The notes below the pieces were generated by a model. The model worked only from the letters and a program-made list of their open reading frames with translations. It had not been told where the DNA came from and ran no database searches. From Geminocystis sp. NIES-3709 (GTDB lineage: Bacteria > Cyanobacteriota > Cyanobacteriia > Cyanobacteriales > Cyanobacteriaceae), in assembly GCF_001548115.1 (NCBI RefSeq), contig NZ_AP014821.1, positions 124,001 through 188,000 of the forward strand: 64,000 bases of DNA, given 5' to 3'. The translations under genes and the position numbers were made by a program. Below are positions 56,212 through 64,000 of the stretch, in pieces (positions within the stretch are counted from its first letter, which is position 1; the number at the start of each line of letters is the position of its first letter).

Positions 56212-56979
56212 TTATCGTCTTACAGTGATATGACGATCGAATAAATAACTCTTAATCTCACTGACGGTTAACTGTCCATAATGTAATAAAGATGCTAATA
56301 AGGCGGCTTCTGCTTTTCCTTGGGTTAAGGCTTCATAAATATGATGAGTATTTCCAGCACCTCCAGAAGCAATTACGGGGATTTCTACTTTTTCGGCGAT
56401 GGTACGAGTTAGCTCTAAATCATATCCTGCCTGAGTCCCGTCTGCATCCATACTGGTAACTAATAATTCTCCCGCACCTCTTTTAGCTACTTCCTCCGCC
56501 CATAGAATCGCATCTTTACCTGTATTTTCTCTCCCCCCTCTCACATAGACATCCCAACCCTGATTATGAGGATCATTTCTTCTTCTAGCATCGATCGCTA
56601 CTACTATACACTGAGAACCGAATCGATCGCTAGATTGATTGATGAAATCAGGATTTTTCACCGCAGTGGAGTTTATACTAATCTTATCAGCTCCTGCCCG
56701 TAACAAATTTTTAACATGATCAAGAGTTTGAATACCGCCTCCCACCGTCAAAGGTATAAAGACTTGTTCAGCAGTGCGATAAACTACATCAATAATTGTA
56801 TTTCTAGCTTCATGGGTAGCGGTGATGTCTAAAAAGACTAATTCATCAGCACCTGCATCATTATAAACTTTTGCCAGTTCAACGGGATCACCTGCGTCTT
56901 TTAAATCAACAAAATTCACACCCTTAACGACTCTACCAGCATTAACATCTAAGCAGGGTAAAATTCTTTTTGCTAACAT
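56212..56979 (-). CDS. hisF: Imidazole glycerol phosphate synthase subunit HisF
   Basis: 255 residues. The cyclase subunit makes imidazole glycerol phosphate and AICAR in histidine synthesis with HisH. The TIM-barrel catalytic residues are Asp11 in [13 protein letters not shown] and Asp130 in [19 protein letters not shown] and [12 protein letters not shown] are the phosphate-binding loops. Standard length. It diverges from cbiD over a 109-base spacer. Identification is firm. Confidence 0.97.
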   Translation of the reverse strand: MLAKRILPCLDVNAGRVVKGVNFVDLKDAGDPVELAKVYNDAGADELVFLDITATHEARNTIIDVVYRTAEQVFIPLTVGGGIQTLDHVKNLLRAGADKISINSTAVKNPDFINQSSDRFGSQCIVVAIDARRRNDPHNQGWDVYVRGGRENTGKDAILWAEEVAKRGAGELLVTSMDADGTQAGYDLELTRTIAEKVEIPVIASGGAGNTHHIYEALTQGKAEAALLASLLHYGQLTVSEIKSYLFDRHITVRR

Positions 56980-57088
56980 CTATTTTATGTAATTCCATCG
57001 AGTTTTCTTATCCTATCATAGAAGAAGAAGTAATCAAAGGCAAAAATTTATTTACTTAACAATATTATCTTATTAAAAAATTTATTTT

Positions 57089-58189
57089 ATGATCAATTCT
57101 GGTTATACTTTACCTGTTTTTGCTACCGCTTCGGCAGTGTCTGCTTTACAATATTTACAAGGCAACTATCAGAATGATCAAGTAGAAATTGACTTAATTA
57201 AACCATCAAAAATTGTCAGTATTAAAATTGAACAAATAGCTAAAATAAGTGATAATCAAGCCTTAGCTATTACTAGATCTGATCCGGGTGATAATTTAGA
57301 TTTAACTCGTAATACTCCTATTTGGTCGATCGTAACTTTAACCCCAAATAATGAAACTAAATTAATAATTGAAGGTGGAGAAGGAATTGGTAAAATTATT
57401 AATTTAGAAAAAAAATCAGCTATTTATTCTTATGCTCAAAAACTATTAGAAAAAAATTTACTAGATAATATAAAAATTACTGCAATTGTTGAAGTAAAAA
57501 TCATTTTACCTGAAGGAAAAAAACTTGCTCAAAGAACTTCTAACTCAGCTTTTGGTGTAATTGAGGGTTTATCCTTGTTAGGTACAACGGGTATTTCTCA
57601 ACCTTTAACTAGCAAAGAACAATTAGAATTATATCAAAAAGAATTAGTAGAAAAAGCAAAAAAGTTTGACAATTTAGTGTTTTGTATCGGTGAAAATGGC
57701 TTAGATTTAGCAGTGAAAATCGGTTTTAATTCTGAGCAATTAGTAAAAACAGCTAACTGGTTAGGTTCGATGCTTGTTACTGCTTCGATCGCAAAACTTA
57801 AGTCTATTATATTATTAGGTTATCATGGAAAATTAGTTAAATTAGCAGGAAATATTTTTCATACTCATCACCATTTAGCCGATGGAAGGTTAGAAATTTT
57901 AACAGCAATTTGTGCTTACTTAGAGTTACCAAATAATATTATAAAAAAAATATTTATAGCACAAACCACAGAATCAGCTTTACAAATTTTGAGAGACTTT
58001 GACAAAGAAAACAATAGTAATTTTACCGATCAAATTTATCAATTTATTGCCAATAGAATTGAAGATAATGCTCAGAATTATATTAAAAAACATTCTGATC
58101 ATTTTATCAAAGTTGGTACTATTTTATTCGATCGAAATCGCAATATAATTGCGACAGGAAATAATGGAAAATTGATAACAAAAATTTGA
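57089..58189 (+). CDS. cbiD: Cobalt-precorrin-5B C1-methyltransferase CbiD
   Basis: 366 residues, normal for CbiD, which methylates C1 of the corrin ring. The protein opens with TLPVFATASAVSALQYLQG and has the SDPGDNLDLTRNTPIW block (nearly all CbiDs), EGGEGIGKIINLEKK, and the glycine-rich GHTH-like region (ILLGYHGKLVKLAGNIFHTH). The start ATG 57089 fits. No other corrinoid gene is adjacent. Identification is good. Confidence 0.9.
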   Translation: MINSGYTLPVFATASAVSALQYLQGNYQNDQVEIDLIKPSKIVSIKIEQIAKISDNQALAITRSDPGDNLDLTRNTPIWSIVTLTPNNETKLIIEGGEGIGKIINLEKKSAIYSYAQKLLEKNLLDNIKITAIVEVKIILPEGKKLAQRTSNSAFGVIEGLSLLGTTGISQPLTSKEQLELYQKELVEKAKKFDNLVFCIGENGLDLAVKIGFNSEQLVKTANWLGSMLVTASIAKLKSIILLGYHGKLVKLAGNIFHTHHHLADGRLEILTAICAYLELPNNIIKKIFIAQTTESALQILRDFDKENNSNFTDQIYQFIANRIEDNAQNYIKKHSDHFIKVGTILFDRNRNIIATGNNGKLITKI

Positions 58190-58255
58190 TTATTATGATA
58201 TTACTTTTTAAGCTATGAATTGTTAACCAATTGTTAATTTTCAGCAGTTATTATT

Positions 58256-58457
58256 AACCTGAGTTCGATGAAAAAATCTTTGATGTGGCTAGGTTTTCGG
58301 CTTTAGGCTAAGGATTAATTTTACCAAATCTGTTTAATTATTTAATTAAATAAATCTAAGTAAAATCAATTGTTAATAGTTTTTCATCAATTATTCACCT
58401 AATACCTAACAAATAATACCTTGCCCTTACCCATAAATTTGATGTCGAACCGAGGTT
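58256..58457. repeat. 202-bp MITE-like element
   Basis: Ends AACCTGAGTTCGAT (58256-58269) and, inverted, AACCTCGGTTCGAC (58457-58444) agree at 11 of 14 positions. ATTATT flanks both sides (58250-58255 and 58458-58463), a possible target duplication, though AT-rich. The interior has no gene and includes an ACCTAATACCTAACA repeat. Confidence 0.4.
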
Positions 58458-58489
58458 ATTATTATGATTAATTGTTAATTATCAATTCA

Positions 58490-60169
58490 ATGTTAGATAC
58501 CTTTCTTGTTTGTGGATTAGGAAGTTTAGGACAAAATTGTGTTATCGCCCTTAAAAAATTTGGGGTGAAAATTGTGGTTATCGAAAAAAATCCTCCCCCA
58601 GATGATGAAATTAGAAATTTATTACCTCTTATTGACTTACTTTTGACGGGAGATTGTAGCGATCGAGATATATTACTACAAAGTAATATTGAAGAGTGTC
58701 GCGCCGCCTTGATAGTAACCACATCAGAAAGTGTCAATGTTGCCACAGCTATTGCCATTAGACAATTAAACCAGAAAACAAGACTGGTAATGCGATCGAA
58801 CAAAGAAAATTTGAATCATTTATTAAGTAATCAATTAAGTAACTTTATAGCCTACGAACCCACAGAATTACCGGCGAATGCTTATGCTTTATCCGCATTA
58901 GGAAAAGAAGTTTTAGGATTTTTTACCCTAGATGAGCAAAAAATAAGAATTAGTCGAGTTAAAATTACTCCTTCTCATCCTTGGTGCAATTATGATTCTC
59001 TCCATGAATTAAATACTCGTAGTCGTCGTATTCTTAGTCATTATCAACCGTCAAAATCTTTTTCATCTACGTTTAATCAATGGAATCCCTACACTAAAAT
59101 TCTGCCTCAAGATACAATTATTTGTGTAGAAACAGAAGATCATTTTCGATTAACTCATGATAATTTTAATCAAATAATTAATCGTCAATCTTTATGGCTA
59201 ACACTTAGATATAATTTTGAAAATATAAAACCTAAATTAATTAAATTCTGGAAATTAAATAGAAAAGAAAAAATTAAAGGAGTAGGAATTTTTGCTTCGA
59301 TAATTGTTTTCATTCTCTTAATTATCGGAACATTTTTATTCAAACATTATGCAGAAAATGCTACTTATATATCTTCTTTTTATGTAACGGCTATACTTTT
59401 ATTAGGAGGATATGCAGACTTATTTGGTAGTATTGAACCGGTACAAGAAATACCTCAATGGTTACAATTATTTAGCTTAACTTTAACTTTAACTGGTACC
59501 GCTTTTGTGGGAGTTTTATATGCTTTATTAACAGAAACTTTATTATCTTCTAAATTTCAATTCGTGACTAAACGTCTTCCTATTCCCACAGAAAATCACA
59601 TCATTATTATTGGATTTGGTAGAATTGGACAAAAAATAGCTTATCAATTAAAAGAGTTAAAACAATCTTTATTAGCTATTACTTTTAGTAAAAATATTGA
59701 TCCTTCTCTTGAGTCTAATTTTCCCTTAATTATTGGTAATTTAGAAGATAGTTTAAAATTAGCCAATTTAGATAAAGCAAAAAGCGTGGTTATTGTAACC
59801 GATGATGATATTACTAATTTAGAGGTGGCTTTGATGACTCAAAATTTTAACCCCCATCTGAATGTAGTTATTCGCACCAATGGAGATAGTTTCACTGACA
59901 ATTTAACTAAACTACTTCCTACCGCCCATGTTTTTAGTGCTTATCAAGTAGCGGCAGAAGCCTTTGTGGGGGCGGCTTTTGGAGAAAACATCTTGCAATT
60001 ATACCGTTTTGAGCAGAAAACTATCTTACTCACAGAATATGAAATTGAGGAAGGGGATACTTTAAATAATTTATTGTTAGGTGAAGTTGCCTATGGATAT
60101 GGGGTTATTCCCGTTTTTTACTCTGGCAATGGCAGTTTCACTCCGACTTTAATGCCTAGCGGTACTTAG
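58490..60169 (+). pseudogene. Two-RCK ion channel gene, 5' part, interrupted by IS701-type element
   Basis: Start ATG 58490 (an upstream in-frame TTG at 58472 exists). The intact part encodes RCK/NAD-binding domain 1 (FLVCGLGSLGQNCVIALKKF), TrkA-C-like domain, two membrane helices (IFASIIVFILLIIGTFLF, about 270-287; and LFSLTLTLTGTAFVGVLYAL) with a pore region LLLGGYADLFGS, then RCK 2 (IIIIGFGRIGQKIAYQL). The frame ends SFTPTLMPSGT with a stop at 60167-60169 inside the IS. Removing the 1351-bp IS and one CTAG restores the frame to 61836, giving a 663-residue product. The gene is interrupted and probably non-functional, unless the IS is lost; a truncated product lacking the second TrkA-C end is possible. 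Confidence 0.85.
60156..60159. other. CTAG target duplication, left
   Basis: CTAG repeats exactly at 61511-61514. It fits the YTAR target pattern of IS701-family elements. Confidence 0.85.
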
Positions 60170-61510
60170 ACAAAACAATAACAACAATTAAGCTATAATT
60201 TTTACATCATATTGCTTTTAGGTCAAAATGAAAGAAATTACTTCTTCATCAATGCCCCCATGTTTCAATCGCTGGTGTGAAAAAATAGACCCAGTCTTAA
60301 AAACAAAGGCACAAAAACGAGAGTTTAGAAATTATTTGGGCGGTTTATTAGGAGATTCTCAAAGAAAAAATATAACTCAAATTGCCCATAATAATCTTGA
60401 TATTACTTATCATAAATTACACCATTTCTTAACAGAGTCCACTTGGAATTATGATGAGGTAAATGATAAAAGATTAGAAATTATTGCATCCTGTCGTCAA
60501 ACAAAAATTAGTCGATGTTTCTCCTTAATTATAGACGATTCAGGTCATCGTAAAAGTGGAAACTTTACTGACTGTGTGGGAAGACAATATATTGGTGAAA
60601 TTGGCAAAACTGATAATGGTAATGTTATAGTCACTACTCACATTTATGATGGTGTGAGAAGTTTTCCTTTAGACGTTGAATTATATGAAAAAGCCGAAAA
60701 TTTCCCTGAAGGAAAAGACGCTCCACAATTTCAGAAAAAACCAGACATTGCCTTTAATTTAATTGAAAAATGTTTAAATCGAAATTATTGTCCCCAAATA
60801 ATTTTAATGGATGGTGGTTATGGAAACAATACTAATTTATTAGGCAAACTAGAAAAAAAGAATTTAAAATATATAGGAATTATTGCTAAAAATAGATTAG
60901 TAAAATTGGTAAAACAAGATTTTATCGAGTCTGAAAAAACCATAGCTGAAATAGCAAAATCATTACCCCAAGATAGTTTTGAAAAAATAAGAATAGGAAA
61001 AAATCGAGAAAAAACTCTTTGGGTAGCAACGATAAATATTGAATTATCAGCTTTGTCGGGAATAAAAACTGTAGCTATCGTCATGAATGCAGATACTTTT
61101 GAAAATTCCACAGATATTGATTATTTAATGACTAATGAAATAGGAGAAAAAGTGTGTGGAAATTGGATAGTAGAAACTTATACACAAAGAAATTGGATAG
61201 AAGTATTTTACCGTGAAATCAAGGGATGGTTAGGGTTATCACAATACCAAGTGAGAAATAAAAGAAGTTTAATGAGACATTTTATCTTGGTATTTTGTGC
61301 CTACACTTTTATTCAATGGCATCGTTTGACAGGAGGTTTAAGAAGACAATGGGGGAATAAACCGTTAAATACTTTTGCTGAGGCATTGGAAGCGTTTCGT
61401 AATGCTGTGTCTTTTCGCTTTTTTCAATGGTTAAAAGACAATGTGGAAGTATTTAGTTTATATAAAGCTAGTTTAGGGTTTATTTGGGCATAATTTTTGT
61501 CTAAGTACCG
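60160..61510 (+). mobile_element. IS701-family insertion sequence, 1351 bp
   Basis: Perfect 16-bp inverted ends CGGTACTTAGACAAAA and a CTAG duplication on both sides. It contains one complete transposase on the plus strand. Perfect ends, an intact transposase and an exactly restorable target gene all indicate recent insertion. Confidence 0.93.
60228..61493 (+). CDS. IS701-family transposase
   Basis: 421 residues with a DDE_5-like transposase core. The region SRCFSLIIDDSGHRKSGNFT carries the first catalytic Asp; QIILMDGGYGNNTNLL the second; and NWIEVFYREIKGWLGLSQYQ the Glu. N-terminal MPPCFNRWCEKIDPVLKTKA and the final NKPLNTFAEALEAFRNAVSF fit the IS701 group. The reading frame is complete and codon use is like its neighbours. 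Confidence 0.92.
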   Translation: MKEITSSSMPPCFNRWCEKIDPVLKTKAQKREFRNYLGGLLGDSQRKNITQIAHNNLDITYHKLHHFLTESTWNYDEVNDKRLEIIASCRQTKISRCFSLIIDDSGHRKSGNFTDCVGRQYIGEIGKTDNGNVIVTTHIYDGVRSFPLDVELYEKAENFPEGKDAPQFQKKPDIAFNLIEKCLNRNYCPQIILMDGGYGNNTNLLGKLEKKNLKYIGIIAKNRLVKLVKQDFIESEKTIAEIAKSLPQDSFEKIRIGKNREKTLWVATINIELSALSGIKTVAIVMNADTFENSTDIDYLMTNEIGEKVCGNWIVETYTQRNWIEVFYREIKGWLGLSQYQVRNKRSLMRHFILVFCAYTFIQWHRLTGGLRRQWGNKPLNTFAEALEAFRNAVSFRFFQWLKDNVEVFSLYKASLGFIWA

Positions 61511-61836
61511 CTAGTGATGATATACTGTTGGCAAAAGGCGATCGATTAATTGTATTAGCCACTATAGAAGGATTAAAAAGCATTGAAACAGGAAAAATTA
61601 AACCTAAACAATGGCAAATAGAAATTATCTCGGCTAAGTCAGATATGGGTATTTTTGAAGGTACAAATGCGATCGCCAGAATTACAGGTTGTCCATTAAA
61701 AGTTGCTAGAGAGACAATGGAAAATCTTCCCCAAGTTTTACCCGTCAATGTTTATCGTCATCAAGGAGTAAGATTAATTAATGCTTTACAAAAAAATCAA
61801 GTCTCCAGCAAATTACATCATTTTCAGAATTATTAG
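61511..61836 (+). pseudogene. Two-RCK ion channel gene, 3' part
   Basis: From the right-hand CTAG on, the frame reads SDDILLAKGDRLIVLATIEG and continues to the natural stop at 61836 (SSKLHHFQNY). It is the second TrkA-C domain and tail of the gene interrupted at 60159. On its own a TTG at 61528 could start translation of 102 residues, but this is likely only a fragment. Confidence 0.85.
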
Positions 61837-62030
61837 GGAGAATCATCTCAAAAGCTGACGAGTTAAGTCCTGTTAGTTTATTTTATCTCGAAATTTATTT
61901 CACGGTGATATAATAAAACACGATCTTAGTTTTTTTTGATCAGTTTATCTGCAACAAGAGCAAATCCAGATTTTATCTATTTTAAATTACCGTAACTATT
62001 GAAAATTAAAGATTTTTCATTCTTAATTCT

Positions 62031-62516
62031 ATGGAGAATATTTGGCAAAATTCAGAAATTATTGCTTGGACACAAATTATTTTAAATAGTTATTACCAAT
62101 TATTAAATACAGAATTAATCGATCGTACAGTGCCACTTTATGATCAAAAAAGTGATAAATTAACTCAATCTAAAAATCTATTTTATCTCGATCGAGTCGT
62201 TTATTCTCATAACACAGATCTCGATCCTATTTACAATTATAGTAATAAAAAAGGTTTAGAATTGTGGGAAATGGATTGGCAACAATTAACTAACACTCCT
62301 TCAAGAATGACAACACAACCGTTACTAAGAGAAGAAAGAGAAAAATTATTACAAGAAACTATTAGCAAAGGTTATATCCAAAATTATCAAGGAATCAGAA
62401 TTTCTCGCACAGGAAAAAAATACTTAATCAAAGATATAACAGTGTGGAATTTAACAGATAATGAAGGAAAATTTTGTGGACAGGCGGCTACATTTTCCCA
62501 ATGGGATCTCTTATGA
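62031..62516 (+). CDS. MEKHL-domain protein
   Basis: 161 residues. The MEKHL domain is a small PAS-like regulatory domain found in cyanobacteria and plant HD-ZIP III proteins. The VVYSHNTDLDPIYNYSNKKG and LELWEMDWQQLTNTPSRMTT segments match its core. The last part is RISRTGKKYLIKDITVWNLT then GQAATFSQWDLL. No other domain. Its ligand or signal is unknown. It lies 3' of the damaged channel gene and upstream of the lytic transglycosylase gene. Confidence 0.85.
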   Translation: MENIWQNSEIIAWTQIILNSYYQLLNTELIDRTVPLYDQKSDKLTQSKNLFYLDRVVYSHNTDLDPIYNYSNKKGLELWEMDWQQLTNTPSRMTTQPLLREEREKLLQETISKGYIQNYQGIRISRTGKKYLIKDITVWNLTDNEGKFCGQAATFSQWDLL

Positions 62517-62636
62517 TATGATGATTACTTACTAAGCCTTTCAAAGATTAACCACTATTAGTAAGAGGAATAATAGTAGATTAAAAACCTCATTGTGATA
62601 GTAATTCTCCTCAAAATGATAACGACTCAAAAGTAG

Positions 62637-64000
62637 ATGAAAAGCAAAAAAAGTAAAACTCTAGTACCAATACCCACCCTATTAATTATTCTCGCCGGAG
62701 TCGTCGGTGCAACGGTTTTAACTCCTAAACTTATTGGCATTCTCGATGAAATCGTTATTACTTCTAAGCCAGAACCTCCAGAATATAGACTAGATGCTCC
62801 TTCTGAGGTTTTACCTTTAGCTGATATTTCTGCCAAAGAGCGTCAAATTCCTTTAGAAACGATCGCCAATCAAGAGAAACCATCTTTAGACAGAAGTAGA
62901 GCAAGATTTTTATTAGCAGGAGATATATTAAGGGATGATTTTGATGGTGCAAAAGCCTTAAATTATCTTAAAAATTTAGATCAAGAATATCCGATTTTAG
63001 CTCCTTATATTTTATTACGAGAAGGACGAGCTTATGAGTTAACAAATGACATAGAAAAAGCTCAAGAAATTTGGTTAAAATTAGTGGCAGAATTTCCTGA
63101 AAATTTAGTTAGTGCTGAAGCCTATTATAAACTTGGCAATTATGACTCAAACTATTGGCAAGAAGCCATTAAAAGATTTCCTCAATATCCCCGTACCCAC
63201 GAAATAGCACGTCAATTATTAAAAAAAGATCCGAAACAAAAAGACTTATTATTGTTATTAGCTACCTATGATTTATCATCTCAAACTAAAGCAAATTTAG
63301 ATCAATTAGTTAAAGAATTTGGAAAAGAATTAACTCCTCAAGAATGGGATATAATCGCCAATAATTACTGGCAAAATAGTCATTATTTACCGTCAGTTAA
63401 AGCCTATCAAAAAGGCACTTCTACCCCCGAAAATTTGTATCGTATTGCTAGAGGTTATCAAGTCTCAAATAAAAAAGTTGAAGCAAAAAGTTTTTATCTC
63501 AAATTAGTTAATGAATTTCCTGACGCACCTGACACTGGATTAGCATTGAGACGATTAGCGGCTATGACTCAGGGGGATGAAGCCTTATCTTATCTCAGTA
63601 AAGTCGATAAACGATTTCTTGAGGAAGCACCGAAAGCCTTAAGTCAAAAAGCTACGATCTTAACCGTAATGGGTAGATTTGACGAAGCAACGAAAGCAAG
63701 AAACGAATTGTTACAGCAATTTCCCAACTCCGAAGAAGCCGCAAATTATCGTTGGCAGGTGGCACAAGAGTTTGCAAGGGGAAATAATTTTGTTTCTGCG
63801 TGGCAATGGGCTCAACAAATCAGCGTCAACAATCCTGATAGTGATGTGGCACCGAAAGCTGGTTTTTGGGTAGGTAAGTGGGCAGAAAAATTAGGACAAC
63901 CATCTGAGGCACAAAAGGCTTTTCAATTTGTCCTTGACAATTATCCTCATTCGTACTACGCTTGGCGATCGGCAGTGAGATTAGGTAAAGATGTGGGAGA
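62637..64000 (+). CDS. Lytic murein transglycosylase-like protein, N-terminal part (runs off window)
   Basis: At least 454 residues from ATG 62637. It has a single N-terminal membrane helix or signal (LVPIPTLLIILAGVVGATVL, about 8-27) followed by helical TPR-like solenoid repeats: ARFLLAGDILRDDFDGAKAL, then LVAEFPENLVSAEAYYKLGN, FPDAPDTGLALRRLAAMTQG and more. The closing SEAQKAFQFVLDNYPHSYYA, then WRSAVRLG, is like the border to a soluble lytic transglycosylase SLT domain, whose catalytic part would lie beyond the window. So cell-wall remodelling is likely, but unconfirmed without the rest. Confidence 0.75.
   Translation, partial: MKSKKSKTLVPIPTLLIILAGVVGATVLTPKLIGILDEIVITSKPEPPEYRLDAPSEVLPLADISAKERQIPLETIANQEKPSLDRSRARFLLAGDILRDDFDGAKALNYLKNLDQEYPILAPYILLREGRAYELTNDIEKAQEIWLKLVAEFPENLVSAEAYYKLGNYDSNYWQEAIKRFPQYPRTHEIARQLLKKDPKQKDLLLLLATYDLSSQTKANLDQLVKEFGKELTPQEWDIIANNYWQNSHYLPSVKAYQKGTSTPENLYRIARGYQVSNKKVEAKSFYLKLVNEFPDAPDTGLALRRLAAMTQGDEALSYLSKVDKRFLEEAPKALSQKATILTVMGRFDEATKARNELLQQFPNSEEAANYRWQVAQEFARGNNFVSAWQWAQQISVNNPDSDVAPKAGFWVGKWAEKLGQPSEAQKAFQFVLDNYPHSYYAWRSAVRLGKDVG

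Overview
The window is from an AT-rich cyanobacterial chromosome. Photosynthesis genes are diagnostic: psb28, a photosystem II S4-domain protein gene, btpA, psaK, ycf37, light-dependent protochlorophyllide reductase and a VKOR-thioredoxin fusion. CGATCG / GCGATCGC (HIP1-type) octamers recur in genes and spacers, as in many cyanobacteria. The low GC and gene style suggest a unicellular Geminocystis/Cyanobacterium-like lineage; this is an inference from sequence style, not a database match. I recognised no rRNA, tRNA, CRISPR array or riboswitch.

Layout. 1-5.2 kb: a TPR membrane protein cut by the window edge, cobL, a small unknown gene paired with moaB, and psb28. 5.3-12.4 kb: a degenerate DinG-like helicase, then a loose glycan set (epimerase, glycosyltransferase, sugar-phosphate nucleotidyltransferase, methyltransferase) with a VOC protein and YgfZ between. 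12.4-17.7 kb: a pentapeptide protein, btpA, VKOR-Trx, the overlapping pair pyrH-frr, an unlisted 53-residue membrane protein, and panD. 17.8-19.8 kb: a decaying RTX gene and an IS5-type element that has replaced the 3' end of hicB. 20-28.3 kb: por, a PLP decarboxylase, a polysaccharide ABC exporter (two genes), gmd-fcl, and a thioredoxin-reductase-like flavoprotein. 28.3-36.9 kb: unknown and methyltransferase genes, pedR-like regulator, miaA, psaK convergent with ycf37, a metallophosphoesterase, pentapeptide and unknown genes, and a pilin. 37-48 kb: a SphS/SphR-like two-component pair, topA, glmU, a transposase remnant and cobN. 48-64 kb: pentapeptide/TPR protein, a 984-residue double glycosyltransferase, mntP, the PSII S4 protein, an IS903-type IS5 element, hicBA, hisF, cbiD, a two-RCK ion channel gene split by an IS701-family element, a MEKHL protein and the start of a lytic transglycosylase-like gene.

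How genes work together. GDP-mannose converted by Gmd and Fcl yields GDP-L-fucose, and the divergent two-gene ABC exporter is of the type that exports O-antigen or capsule, so 22.8-27.0 kb is probably a surface-polysaccharide locus. psaK, ycf37, btpA and por all serve photosystem I or chlorophyll supply. cobL, cobN and cbiD are corrinoid genes scattered singly. No new multi-gene system stands out. The most distinctive content is mobile and repeat biology: three nearly complete insertion sequences whose target duplications can be read directly, two of which damaged identifiable genes and can be removed on paper to restore them; a 27-bp dyad element inserted in frame inside a transposase; two MITE-like elements; and several intergenic repeat families present two or more times in 64 kb.
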